Assembly (NCBI RefSeq): GCF_050563545.1
Contig: NZ_JBNXUM010000003.1
Location: 62,001-126,000 of the forward strand
DNA: 64,000 nucleotides
Origin: Falsiroseomonas sp050563545
GTDB lineage: Bacteria > Pseudomonadota > Alphaproteobacteria > Acetobacterales > Acetobacteraceae
Direction of reading: 5' to 3'
Numbering within the stretch: position 1 is the first letter of the stretch; the number at the start of each line of letters is the position of its first letter. Positions 18,146 to 26,128 of this stretch are shown piece by piece. The notes beneath the pieces were generated by a model. The model did not search any database, was not told the DNA's origin, and saw only the letters and a program-made list of their open reading frames with translations. Made by a program: the position numbers and the translations under genes.

Positions 18146-19558
18146 ATGCGCTGGTCGAGGATCGGGCTTCTGGCAGCGCTGCTCTGGCACGGCACGGCAT
18201 CCGCGCAGGACACCCTGGCGAGCTGCGCGGGACTTGATGCGCGGGCGCTGCTCGACGCGACACTGGACGTCAGCGCCCGGGTCCGGCCGCCGACACAGCT
18301 GGTCGGCCGTATCGACCGTTCCGCGCAGGACGGCGCGGCAACCGGGTTCGGGGTGCTGCTCGTCGTCCAGGCGCCGACGGGCATGTCGCCGCGGGAGTGG
18401 TCCGAGGTACGCTTCATCGCGGCGGCAAGAAGCCAGGAGCGCCTGATCAGACGCACCGGCCGGGAGGACGACTACGCCCGGGCGGCCGTGCTGGCCGAAC
18501 TCGTCCGGCGCGACGATACGACCGCCCTGCTCCGGGTCTTCACGCCGGAGCGCACCCGCCGTTCAGTGTTCTTCTCGGAAGGCTGGCAGCTTGTCGTCCT
18601 GGCCTGCCGCCCCGACTTCCAGCCCGTCGGCTTCGCGGCGGTGCCGGTCAGGCTGAACGACTGGGGCTTCGCGGTCGCTTCCACGGTGGCCTTCGCCGTC
18701 GCGGGCTGGCTCTTCCTCGCGTTCTGGGCGTGGCGGCGGAACGCGAAGCGAATGCAGGACGCGTGGCGGCGCGCCCACCCCGGCATCGCCTCGCCCGACG
18801 CGCCGACACCCCTGCGCGAAGCGCTGCGCACGCCGCTGCACCGCGGCCGCGTGCTCTGGAAGCTGTTCCGCGCGGCCGACCCGGTCTTCATCAGCCAGGA
18901 CGGCCTTGGCAACGGAAGCCTGGGCCGGCTGCAGCTCCTGCTGTTCTCGACCGTCGTCGCCAGCCTCCTGCTGTATGTCTACATGCGGACCGGTATTCTG
19001 GTCGGCTTCTCCACCGACCTGCTGACGCTTCTCGGCATCACCGGCGCCAGCACGGCGCTTGCCAGACTGGCCAGCGCGAAGCGGGCCGTGTCCTACGAGA
19101 CGGAAGCGGTGCTGCTCCGGCTCGGGGTGGTGGACGTCAACGACAACATGCCGAACTGGGGCGACGTGATCGCGTCCGACGGCGAGATCGACGTGACACG
19201 CATCCAGGCCCTGCTGTTCAGCGTCGTCGTGCTGTTCGCCCTCGTGCTGACGGGCTCCGCCGATCTCGCGGGCTTTACCCTGCCGCGCGAGGTCAACTGG
19301 CTGCTCGGCATCAGCCAGGGCGTCTACGTCGCGGGCAAGCTGGTCCCGAGCGAGGCCTGCGGCCAGCTGGACACGGGCGTGCGGGAACTGATCAAGGCTG
19401 CGGTCGAGAAGCAGCACGGCGTGGACGGCGCCGATGTGCGCTTCACGGCGGCGAAGGAGGCGGTGAAGCGCACCTTGCGCGAGGTCTATGGATCGCGCGC
19501 CAGGCTCAATGTGATCACCAACGCCAAGGCGTCGCAGATCGCCTCCGCCGAGGCCTGA
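18146..19558 (+). CDS. Exported multi-pass membrane protein, function unknown
   Basis: 470 residues from the ATG at 18146 with GGAGGGA upstream; the frame is open further 5' but the signal peptide (MRWSRIGLLAALLWHGTASAQ) fixes the start. An extracytoplasmic domain of about 150 residues follows, then a membrane helix near 175-195, a basic cytoplasmic stretch, and further hydrophobic segments near 255-305, 352-370 and 388-405. The motif LGNGSLGRLQLLLFSTVVASLLLYVYMRTG is distinctive, but no family was recognised. It stands alone between fliP and speE. Confidence 0.8.
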   Translation: MRWSRIGLLAALLWHGTASAQDTLASCAGLDARALLDATLDVSARVRPPTQLVGRIDRSAQDGAATGFGVLLVVQAPTGMSPREWSEVRFIAAARSQERLIRRTGREDDYARAAVLAELVRRDDTTALLRVFTPERTRRSVFFSEGWQLVVLACRPDFQPVGFAAVPVRLNDWGFAVASTVAFAVAGWLFLAFWAWRRNAKRMQDAWRRAHPGIASPDAPTPLREALRTPLHRGRVLWKLFRAADPVFISQDGLGNGSLGRLQLLLFSTVVASLLLYVYMRTGILVGFSTDLLTLLGITGASTALARLASAKRAVSYETEAVLLRLGVVDVNDNMPNWGDVIASDGEIDVTRIQALLFSVVVLFALVLTGSADLAGFTLPREVNWLLGISQGVYVAGKLVPSEACGQLDTGVRELIKAAVEKQHGVDGADVRFTAAKEAVKRTLREVYGSRARLNVITNAKASQIASAEA

Positions 19559-19582
19559 CCCACCGGGCGCTCCGGCGTCGAC

Positions 19583-20452
19583 TCACCGCCGTGGCAGGTG
19601 CCGCGCGATATAGGGCGGCAGATTGAACGCGCCGAGATGGATTTCGGGCGTCCAGTATCCCGTGGTGTCGAGCACGCCCGCGACCTCCGCCCGGCGGCGA
19701 ATCTCCTCCACCGGCACCTGGCGCAGCGACGCGTCCTTCGCCGCCCAGCCCAGCGTCATGAAGCCGCCGACATAGGTCGGCACCGCCGCGACATAGGCCG
19801 AGACGTCGGCGAAAGACTTTGCCCGGCGTAGCGAGGTCTCGCGCAGCTCGTCGGCCTGCATCGCGGGCACGCCGCACTGGTTCACGACGACGCCGCGATC
19901 GGTCAGGATACGCGCGCAATTCCCGTAGAACTCGTCGGTGAAGAGCACCTCGCCGACGCCGATGGGATCGGTGCTGTCCACGATGATCGCGTCGAAGGAC
20001 TCGGCCGGCGCCTGGCGAACGTGATCGATGCCATCGCCGACGATCACCTCCGCCCGCGGGTCGGTCCAGGCGTCGCCGGCGATGCCGGGGAGGAATTCCT
20101 TCGCGAGCCGGATCACCTCGCCGTCGATCTCGACCATGACGGCCTTCTCGACCGTTCGGTGCTGCAGCACTCGCTTCAGCACGCCGCCGTCGCCGGCGCC
20201 GATGATCAGCACGCGCCTGGCCGTGCCATGCGCCAGCAGGGGGACGTGCGCGATCATCTCTTGGTAGACGAACTCGTCCGTCTCCGTGATCTGGACAACG
20301 CCGTCGAGAAGCATGACGCGGCCATGGCTGTGGCTTTCGAACACCATGATGTCCTGGAAGCCGGACTTCACGCGGGCGAGCTCGCGCTTGACCAGGAAAC
20401 GCTGGCCCCAATCCGCGTAGAGCGTCTCGTTCACCCAGGAATCGGTCGGCAT
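19583..20452 (-). CDS. speE: Polyamine aminopropyltransferase (spermidine synthase)
   Basis: 289 residues. It transfers an aminopropyl group from decarboxylated S-adenosylmethionine to putrescine. The nucleotide-binding motif IIGAGDGGVLKRVLQH (normally GGGDGG), the substrate segment DGVVQITETDEFVYQEMIAH and the catalytic IIVDSTDPIGVGEVLFTDEFY are all present. Length is normal. It lies just downstream of speD, which makes its cosubstrate, but a hairpin with a T run separates the two genes. It is convergent with the membrane protein gene at 18146. Confidence 0.96.
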   Translation of the reverse strand: MPTDSWVNETLYADWGQRFLVKRELARVKSGFQDIMVFESHSHGRVMLLDGVVQITETDEFVYQEMIAHVPLLAHGTARRVLIIGAGDGGVLKRVLQHRTVEKAVMVEIDGEVIRLAKEFLPGIAGDAWTDPRAEVIVGDGIDHVRQAPAESFDAIIVDSTDPIGVGEVLFTDEFYGNCARILTDRGVVVNQCGVPAMQADELRETSLRRAKSFADVSAYVAAVPTYVGGFMTLGWAAKDASLRQVPVEEIRRRAEVAGVLDTTGYWTPEIHLGAFNLPPYIARHLPRR

Positions 20453-20473
20453 GGTGTCATCCGATTGTCATGG

Positions 20474-20502
20474 AAAAAGGGCCGGACCTTGCGGCCCGGC
20501 CC
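20474..20502 (-). terminator. Intrinsic terminator or attenuator between speD and speE
   Basis: Read on the minus strand: GGGCCGG stem, 10-base loop, CCGGCCC stem, then five T residues. It follows the speD stop (20527) and ends 22 bases before the speE start (20452). It probably reduces read-through from speD into speE, or acts as an attenuator. Confidence 0.7.
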
Positions 20503-20526
20503 CTCTACACCGTCGAGGCGTTGGCG

Positions 20527-20979
20527 TCAGCCGATCAGGCCGCGCTTGTGCTCGGCAAGCTGCACGCGCTCGGGCTGGAAGCCCTTCTTGATCGCAGGCA
20601 GGGCCTTCGCGGGGTCGCAGTCGCCGCACATGAAGATGTCGATCGCGGCATAGTCGCGCTCGGGCCAGGTGTGGATGGAGATGTGGCTTTCCGCCAGCAC
20701 CAGCACCCCCGACACCCCGCCATTGGGCGAGAAGTGGTGGAAATGCCCGTGCAGGATCGTCGCCCCCGCGGTCAGCGCGCCTTCGCGCAGCACCGCATCG
20801 ATGTGGTCGGGATCGTCGAGCCGCGTCGCGCCCCAGAGATCCACGATCAGATGCACGCCGGCATAGCGAAGGCCGCCGCGATTGATGAAATAGTCGCGCT
20901 CCACTTCGGGCAGCACGGTGTCGATCCGGGTGTCGCTCGGCAGATCCGAGACCATCCCCGGTTGGACGAGAGATTCCAT
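20527..20979 (-). CDS. speD: S-adenosylmethionine decarboxylase proenzyme (class 1B)
   Basis: 150 residues from the ATG at 20979, placed just after GGAAGGGG; an upstream ATG at 21066 would add an atypical tail. The precursor self-cleaves to create a pyruvoyl group at Ser98 in ESHISIHTWPE. His-rich GHFHHFSPNGG and the conserved MCGDCDP (Cys118 and Cys121) are in place. The product, decarboxylated SAM, is used by SpeE. Length fits the bacterial and archaeal short form, which needs no separate large domain. Confidence 0.96.
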   Translation of the reverse strand: MESLVQPGMVSDLPSDTRIDTVLPEVERDYFINRGGLRYAGVHLIVDLWGATRLDDPDHIDAVLREGALTAGATILHGHFHHFSPNGGVSGVLVLAESHISIHTWPERDYAAIDIFMCGDCDPAKALPAIKKGFQPERVQLAEHKRGLIG

Positions 20980-21147
20980 TCTCTGGACCCCTTCCAGCCA
21001 GCAGATGACCTTGGTGGCCGCGGGCGCGGCACCTCGTGGGGTCAACGGCGGGCGCATATGGGGCAAGGGGGTCGGGGGCGCAAGCCATAATCGCCCCCCG
21101 GGGACGGAAAAAACGCGGGTGACCCCAGCCGGCCACGCGGGGCTTTA

Positions 21148-21172
21148 CCGGCGCCCCCCGGGGGGCAGCCGG
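21148..21172 (-). terminator. GC hairpin directly after the large TPR protein gene
   Basis: A 14-base perfect palindrome (GCCCCCCGGGGGGC, 21153-21166) with CCGGC/GCCGG arms lies 5 bases past the stop codon at 21177. No T tract follows, so the strength of termination is uncertain. Confidence 0.5.
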
Positions 21173-21176
21173 TGAC

Positions 21177-23993
21177 TTACCTTGCCGCCGCGGGTGCTGT
21201 CCGCAAGGTCTCCAGCCGCTGCGGCAGCAGGCGGGCGAGTTCGAGCTGCTGGCGCAGCCGCGGCAGGTCTGCAACACCGCCCGCGCGGCCGGCCGTCAGC
21301 AGGTCGAAGGTCTCTGCCTCCGGCGTACCGGCCATCCGGTCGGCATGCGATTCGCGCAGCGCCGCGAGGCCCGTCTCGTCGCCGGCCAGCGCCAGCAGCG
21401 CCGCGCTGCGCGCGACCAGGCGGCGCGCCGCGTCGGAAAGCGGCCCCGGCGCCAGCGTGTCGAGATGGGCGCGCAGCACGGCCGCGGCGGGCGCCCAGTC
21501 CTGCCGCGAGGCGAGGAATTCGGCGAGCTCCGGTGCCGCCTCGGGCCCGGCCTCGCGAAAGCGCGTGACGGCCTGCTCGGCCGCGCCCATCCGCGCCAGC
21601 GCGCGCGCATCGGCCAGCGCGCGCGCGGCGCGCAGCGCGTCCGGCAATCCCGGAGCGTCGGTGTCCGCCAGCGCGGCGCGGGCCGCGCCGGGATCGCCGC
21701 CCTCGAGCGCGAGCGCGGCCAAGCGCAGGCCGATCGCGGCGCGCGCCTCGGGCGCTTCGGCGCGCGCCAGTGCCTGTCCCAGAAGCGAGCGCGCGCGATC
21801 CGGCAGGTCGAGCGCGGCGAAGCGTTCCGCCAGCGCGGCCAGCACCTCCGCCGTGCGGCCGCCGTTCGGCAGCAGATTGCGATTCGCCTCGAACAGCGCG
21901 ACGGCGGAGAGCGGCGGTTCGGCCGAGAGCGCGGCGAGCAGCGCGTCGCCCTGCAGTGGCCTCAGCGTGGCAGCGAGATCGGGGAAGAGCCGCTCGGTAT
22001 CGCGCAGTGCATCCAGTGCGCCACGGGGATCGCCGGCCTGCCGGCGAAGCTCCGCCAGGCGCAGTCGTGCCGCGCTTTCCAGCGCGTCGCCGCGCCAGGC
22101 CGCGAGCACCGCCTCCATCGCGCCCGCCGCGCCGGCCGCGTCTAACGTGCCGGCGGCAAGCTTCATCTCTGCCGCGCGGCGCATCGCGATGGCGCGCGCC
22201 CGGCGGTCGCGGCCGCGCGCGATCGCCTCATAGGCGTCCAGCGCCGCGGAATCGCCTGACGAATCCAGTAGCCGCGCGCGGGCCAGCGCAAAGGCCGGGT
22301 TCTCGTCTTGGCCCGCAACCAGGCGGCGCGCGGCGGCGGTCTCGTTCGCCTCCGCCAGCGCCTCGGCGGCGAGCGGCGCGAGGCGCGCGCGCAGCGGCTC
22401 CGGCCAGGCGCGGAGGATCGGCAGGCCGGCCGCGATTCCGGGCGCGCCCCGTTCTGCGTCGTTCCGCGCGGCGAGCAGCAGGCCACGCCACAGCGCGGCC
22501 TCGTCGCTGTCGGGCAGGCGCGGGTTGAGCAGTGCCTCGGCCTCCGCGAGGCGGCCGGCGACGAGGGCGGCGGCGGCCTGCAGGGCCTGGGCGCGCGGCT
22601 CCTCTGCCAGGCGCGGATCCTCGCGCAGCGCGAGCGTCGCCATGGCCTGGGCTTCCGCGCCGAGGCCGAGCGCAAGCAGCGCCTCGGCGTGGCGGATGCG
22701 CGCGAGGCCGCGGCCGAGCGGCGGCGCGCCGGCGACGTCGAGGCCGGCATTGCGCTCGCGCTGCAGAAGTGCGGGCAGCGCTTCCGCCGGCAGGTCGAAG
22801 AGGCGGGAGAGGTGCTGCGCGTCGTCCGGCGCAGGATCGGCGCCGAGGCCGAGCGCCGCGCCCGGACCCGGCGAAGCCACGAACCCCATTGGCAGCGCGC
22901 GCAGCGCGACGGTGTCGGCCCGCGGCAGGATGGCGGCGCCGAGGCGCGTCGGCAGGATGTCGAAAGTCGCGGCGCGGCGGCCGCGCGGCGTCGCCTCGTT
23001 GCCGTCGCGCATGGTCCCCACCAGCAGCGCGCCGCCGGTCTCGGGATCCAGCACGACGACAGTCTCGGCGGCGCGCGCGGCACGCAGCAGCAGGCGTGGC
23101 GGCGGGCCGCGCTCGATCTCGGGCTGGATTGCGCGGAGCGCGGCGTCCTCCGGCGCGTCGTCGAGCAGCCAGGCCGCGCGCTCGCGACGCAGGCGCGGGC
23201 GGGCTATCGCCTCGGCGGGAATGCGCAGCACGGTCGCGCGCGGACCGGCAGCGAGTTCGGCATGGGCAAGGCGCGTGTCGCGCAACCCCACGGGATCAAG
23301 CGTCAGCGGCTCGTCGAGCACGACCATCCAGGTATCGCCACGACGCAGCAGGGCGGCGCCGGTCTCGGCCGCGACAGGGATGACGAGGGCGCCGTCCTGC
23401 AGGCGAAGTGGCGTGGCGCGCGGCGGCGCCGGAGCGACGGGCGCCGCCTGCTGCACGGCGGCCGGTTCGGCAAGCGGCGGTGCGGCGACGGGCGGCGACG
23501 GCAGGGCCAAGGCGGGCGCGGACGATTGCGGCGTTGGCGCGGGCGCAGGTGCTGCGCGTGCCGTCGTTGCGGGGGCCGGCGCCGGCCGCGGCGCCGCGGC
23601 GCGCGGTTCGGGTCGCGGCGAAGGACGCGCCTCGGCCTGGGCAGGCGGTGGCTCCGTTCCATCGAGCAGGTCCACCACCACGCGCGGCCCGAGGCGGAAG
23701 GCGCGCGCGCGGGCACCCGGCGCGAGCGCGATGGTCGCGCTGTCGCCCGCGGCCTCTATCCCGCGCGCGTTGCGCGGCAGGCGGCGGGCACCGAGGTCGA
23801 ACTCGGCCGCTTCCGCGAAGCGGATCACCACGCGGCCTTCCTCCTCCTCCAGGAGGAAGCCGGTCTCGCGGGGAAAGTCGAAGACGACGCGGCCGAAGGT
23901 CGGATGATCGCCGGTCCGCACGCCCACCCGCGACTGCCCCAAAGCGAGACCCGGCGCCAGTAGCAGGATCAGGAGAAGGGCCGCACGGACCAT
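21177..23993 (-). CDS. Large exported TPR-repeat protein of the motility operon
   Basis: 938 residues from the ATG at 23993, which shares one base with the cheZ stop (TGATG). The signal peptide is MVRAALLLILLLAPGLALGQ. Next comes a beta domain of about 90 residues (TFGRVVFDFPRETGFLLEEEEGRVVIRF), an AMIN- or secretin-like pattern, then a Pro/Ala-rich linker at about 115-205, a second beta region, and from about residue 450 an alanine-rich TPR superhelix to the end. It is the last gene of the fliL-fliM-DUF6468-motE-cheY-cheZ operon. It is probably a periplasmic scaffold for the motor or another envelope complex; the precise role is unknown. Confidence 0.75.
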   Translation of the reverse strand: MVRAALLLILLLAPGLALGQSRVGVRTGDHPTFGRVVFDFPRETGFLLEEEEGRVVIRFAEAAEFDLGARRLPRNARGIEAAGDSATIALAPGARARAFRLGPRVVVDLLDGTEPPPAQAEARPSPRPEPRAAAPRPAPAPATTARAAPAPAPTPQSSAPALALPSPPVAAPPLAEPAAVQQAAPVAPAPPRATPLRLQDGALVIPVAAETGAALLRRGDTWMVVLDEPLTLDPVGLRDTRLAHAELAAGPRATVLRIPAEAIARPRLRRERAAWLLDDAPEDAALRAIQPEIERGPPPRLLLRAARAAETVVVLDPETGGALLVGTMRDGNEATPRGRRAATFDILPTRLGAAILPRADTVALRALPMGFVASPGPGAALGLGADPAPDDAQHLSRLFDLPAEALPALLQRERNAGLDVAGAPPLGRGLARIRHAEALLALGLGAEAQAMATLALREDPRLAEEPRAQALQAAAALVAGRLAEAEALLNPRLPDSDEAALWRGLLLAARNDAERGAPGIAAGLPILRAWPEPLRARLAPLAAEALAEANETAAARRLVAGQDENPAFALARARLLDSSGDSAALDAYEAIARGRDRRARAIAMRRAAEMKLAAGTLDAAGAAGAMEAVLAAWRGDALESAARLRLAELRRQAGDPRGALDALRDTERLFPDLAATLRPLQGDALLAALSAEPPLSAVALFEANRNLLPNGGRTAEVLAALAERFAALDLPDRARSLLGQALARAEAPEARAAIGLRLAALALEGGDPGAARAALADTDAPGLPDALRAARALADARALARMGAAEQAVTRFREAGPEAAPELAEFLASRQDWAPAAAVLRAHLDTLAPGPLSDAARRLVARSAALLALAGDETGLAALRESHADRMAGTPEAETFDLLTAGRAGGVADLPRLRQQLELARLLPQRLETLRTAPAAAR

Positions 23994-24556
23994 CAGAGAT
24001 CTGCCAGCAGGCGGTCGATGTCGGCCTGGCTGACGCCGGCACCGGGCAGCTGCGGGCCGTTGGCCAGCGCGCGGCCCTCGGTGGTCGGCGCGTCGTCGGC
24101 CGCGGCGGGATGGTAGCGGCCGGAGACCGCGGCGACGCGCTGCTCGATCGCCTTCAGCGCCGCGACAACCTTCCCGATGCGCTGGCCCGTGATGTCCTGG
24201 AAGGAACAGGCCTCGTAGATGCGCGTGATCACACCCTGCAGGGCGGCCGCCTGCGCGGCGCCGACGTCGCCCGCGACCTTCTCCAGCACCTCGCAGCAAT
24301 CCAGGATCTCGTTCGTCGCCTGGGCGGTGTGGTCCACGATGGCGTCGAGCTCGTCGGTGGCGGAGGGGATGTGGCTGTCGGTGATGTCCTCCACCTTCAG
24401 GCGCGCCACTTCCTCCTTCGCGCGCACCACGGTGCGGCCGAGCGCCTCGAGCTCGGCGAGCAGCGCGGCCTCGGTCGCGGTCAGGTCGCCGGCCATGCTG
24501 CCGAGCACGGCGCGCACCGCGGCCTCGATCCGGGGATCGGGGGTCCCGTCAGGCAT
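23993..24556 (-). CDS. cheZ: CheY-P phosphatase CheZ
   Basis: 187 residues, mostly helical. The catalytic motif SFQDITGQRIGKVVAAL is at residues 118-134; Asp121 and Gln125 match Asp143 and Gln147 of E. coli CheZ, which position the water that dephosphorylates CheY. The C-terminal peptide VSQADIDRLLADL resembles the CheY-binding tail. It overlaps cheY by 8 bases and the TPR gene by one. It is somewhat shorter than enterobacterial CheZ, as is usual for alphaproteobacterial forms. Confidence 0.9.
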   Translation of the reverse strand: MPDGTPDPRIEAAVRAVLGSMAGDLTATEAALLAELEALGRTVVRAKEEVARLKVEDITDSHIPSATDELDAIVDHTAQATNEILDCCEVLEKVAGDVGAAQAAALQGVITRIYEACSFQDITGQRIGKVVAALKAIEQRVAAVSGRYHPAAADDAPTTEGRALANGPQLPGAGVSQADIDRLLADL

Positions 24557-24929
24557 GCACGAGCACCTTCTCGATCTTCTCGCGCAGCGTCTCCGCGTTG
24601 AAGGGCTTGACGATGTAGTTGGAGACGCCGGCCTGCTTGGCGGCGACCACGTTCTCCGTCTTGCTCTCGGCGGTGATCATGATGAAGGGCGTGTGCTTCA
24701 GCCTGGCGTCCGCACGGACTTCCTTCAGCAGGTCGAGCCCCGTCATCGGCGCCATGTTCCAGTCGCTGATGACCAGGCCGAAATTCCCGTTGCGCAGCTT
24801 GGCCAGCGCTTCCTGGCCATCGGTCGCCTCCTCGACATTCTCGATGTCGAGCTGCTTGAGCAGGTTGCGGATGATGCGGAGCATCGTCTTGTAGTCGTCC
24901 ACGATCAGGACGGGCGTGTTCTTGTCCAT
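24549..24929 (-). CDS. cheY: Chemotaxis response regulator CheY
   Basis: 126 residues from the ATG at 24929; an upstream in-frame ATG at 24995 would add an unlikely extension. Single receiver domain with acidic pocket DD at 11-12, phospho-acceptor Asp56 in ISDWNM, Thr86 in MITAES and Lys108 in IVKPFN. Phosphorylated CheY binds the motor switch FliM to change rotation. Being next to cheZ fits CheY; no other chemotaxis genes (cheA, cheW) are in the window. Confidence 0.95.
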   Translation of the reverse strand: MDKNTPVLIVDDYKTMLRIIRNLLKQLDIENVEEATDGQEALAKLRNGNFGLVISDWNMAPMTGLDLLKEVRADARLKHTPFIMITAESKTENVVAAKQAGVSNYIVKPFNAETLREKIEKVLVHA

Positions 24930-25014
24930 TTCCGGGGTCACCCTGTTGTGGTCGCCGTCCTGGCGGGACGCGCGCGCAGCCTGCCGCACCCGCATGAAGG
25001 CTTCGCGAACGCGT

Positions 25015-25707
25015 TCACCGCGACGCCTGCTGGGACGAGCGGCGTTCCTGTTCGACCCTTTCGGCGCGCAGCCTGGCCAGCTCGCCGGTCAGAGCGCGGG
25101 CCCGGTCGGGCTTCATCGCGGCCAGGATCGGCGCCGCCTTGGCCTCGCGCATGCGGTCGGCGATGGGCAGCAGGACCGGCATCTCGAGCTCGTCGAAGAT
25201 CACCGCGGCGTCGCGCGGTCGCATGCCCTCGTAGAGCCGCACCAGCCCGCGCAGCCCCGCTTCCTCCCGCGCGGCGCGGTCCCGTTCCAGGGTTTCCAGG
25301 CGGGACTGGAGCTGGGTGAGTTCCTCGATCCGCTGGGTCAGGCGGCGTTCGGCGGCAGCGAGGATGACCTCGCGCTGCGACGCCACCTGTTCCCGCGCCT
25401 CGAGCTCCGCCCGGCGGGCGCGCAGCGTCTCCAGCACCGCGCGTTCCGCAAGCTGCTCGGCGGTGGGTTGTGGCGCGGCCTGGGGCACCGGCGCGGGCTG
25501 CACGGCGGGTGCCGCGGCCTGGCGCGGCGGCGGCGGCGCATCCGCGGCACGGGCGGCGAGCATGGCCCGCGGCGCGGCCGGCGGCGCCATCACCGCCACT
25601 TCCAGCGGCGCGACCGCCGAGCCCAGCAGCCGTTCCGCCTTCACCAGCACCAGCAGCGCGGCGGTCGCGATCGCGAGCGGCAGCAGGCGCGGGCGGAACC
25701 GCTTCAT
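25015..25707 (-). CDS. motE: MotE-like flagellar motor chaperone
   Basis: 230 residues from the ATG at 25707. One N-terminal membrane helix (about 8-25, LLPLAIATAALLVLV), a Pro/Ala-rich linker, a coiled coil from about 85 to 160 (EELTQLQSRLETLERDRA), and a C-terminal MgtE_N-like domain (LVRLYEGMRPRDAAVIFDELE, ILAAMKPDRARALTGELA). This is the layout of MotE, a periplasmic chaperone for the stator-associated protein MotC in alphaproteobacteria. It begins two bases after the stop of the DUF6468 gene. MotC itself is not in the window. Confidence 0.85.
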   Translation of the reverse strand: MKRFRPRLLPLAIATAALLVLVKAERLLGSAVAPLEVAVMAPPAAPRAMLAARAADAPPPPRQAAAPAVQPAPVPQAAPQPTAEQLAERAVLETLRARRAELEAREQVASQREVILAAAERRLTQRIEELTQLQSRLETLERDRAAREEAGLRGLVRLYEGMRPRDAAVIFDELEMPVLLPIADRMREAKAAPILAAMKPDRARALTGELARLRAERVEQERRSSQQASR

Positions 25708-25708
25708 C

Positions 25709-26128
25709 TCAGCGCAGCCCCTTGAGCGCGCGCAGCAGGTCGCGCTCGGCGTCGCTGCGCACGGATGGCGCCGGCGCGGCGGCGACGGGCTCGGCGCCAA
25801 TCGGCCGGGCGGCACGCACCAGCCGGTCCATCCGGTCGGCCAGCACCTCCGACCGCTCGACCAGAAAGGCCAGGTCGTCGCGCAGCTTCTCGGCCGTTGC
25901 GATGCGCTCCGCGACCAGGCGGCCGGATTGCTCGGTGGTGGCGCGCAGGCGCGCGAGCGCGGCCTCCGCCGCCTCGGTCGCCTCCGCCATCCCGCGCGCG
26001 CCTTCGGCCAGGCCGCCGCCTTCCGCGCGCAGCACCGCGATGCGCCGTTCCAGCCGCCAGGCGAAGGGGATCAGGCCAGCAAGCAGGACCAGCAGAAGCC
26101 CTTGGAAGATCCACTCGATCAGCGTCAT
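25709..26128 (-). CDS. DUF6468 flagellar-associated membrane protein
   Basis: 139 residues with one N-terminal membrane helix (LIEWIFQGLLLVLLAGLIPFA) followed by a long coiled coil (AEATEAAEAALARLRATTEQSGRLVAERIATAEKLRDDLAFLVERSEVLADRMDRLVR, residues about 47-105). This is the DUF6468 pattern, found between fliM and motE in alphaproteobacterial flagellar operons. The last four bases of fliM overlap its start. The function is unknown; a structural role at the motor is likely. Confidence 0.85.
   Translation of the reverse strand: MTLIEWIFQGLLLVLLAGLIPFAWRLERRIAVLRAEGGGLAEGARGMAEATEAAEAALARLRATTEQSGRLVAERIATAEKLRDDLAFLVERSEVLADRMDRLVRAARPIGAEPVAAAPAPSVRSDAERDLLRALKGLR

Noticed and set aside
23993..24299. 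Longer form of the TPR protein starting at 24299
   Set aside because: The extension is the cheZ gene read out of frame; the start at 23993 gives a clean signal peptide and a coupled TGATG junction.
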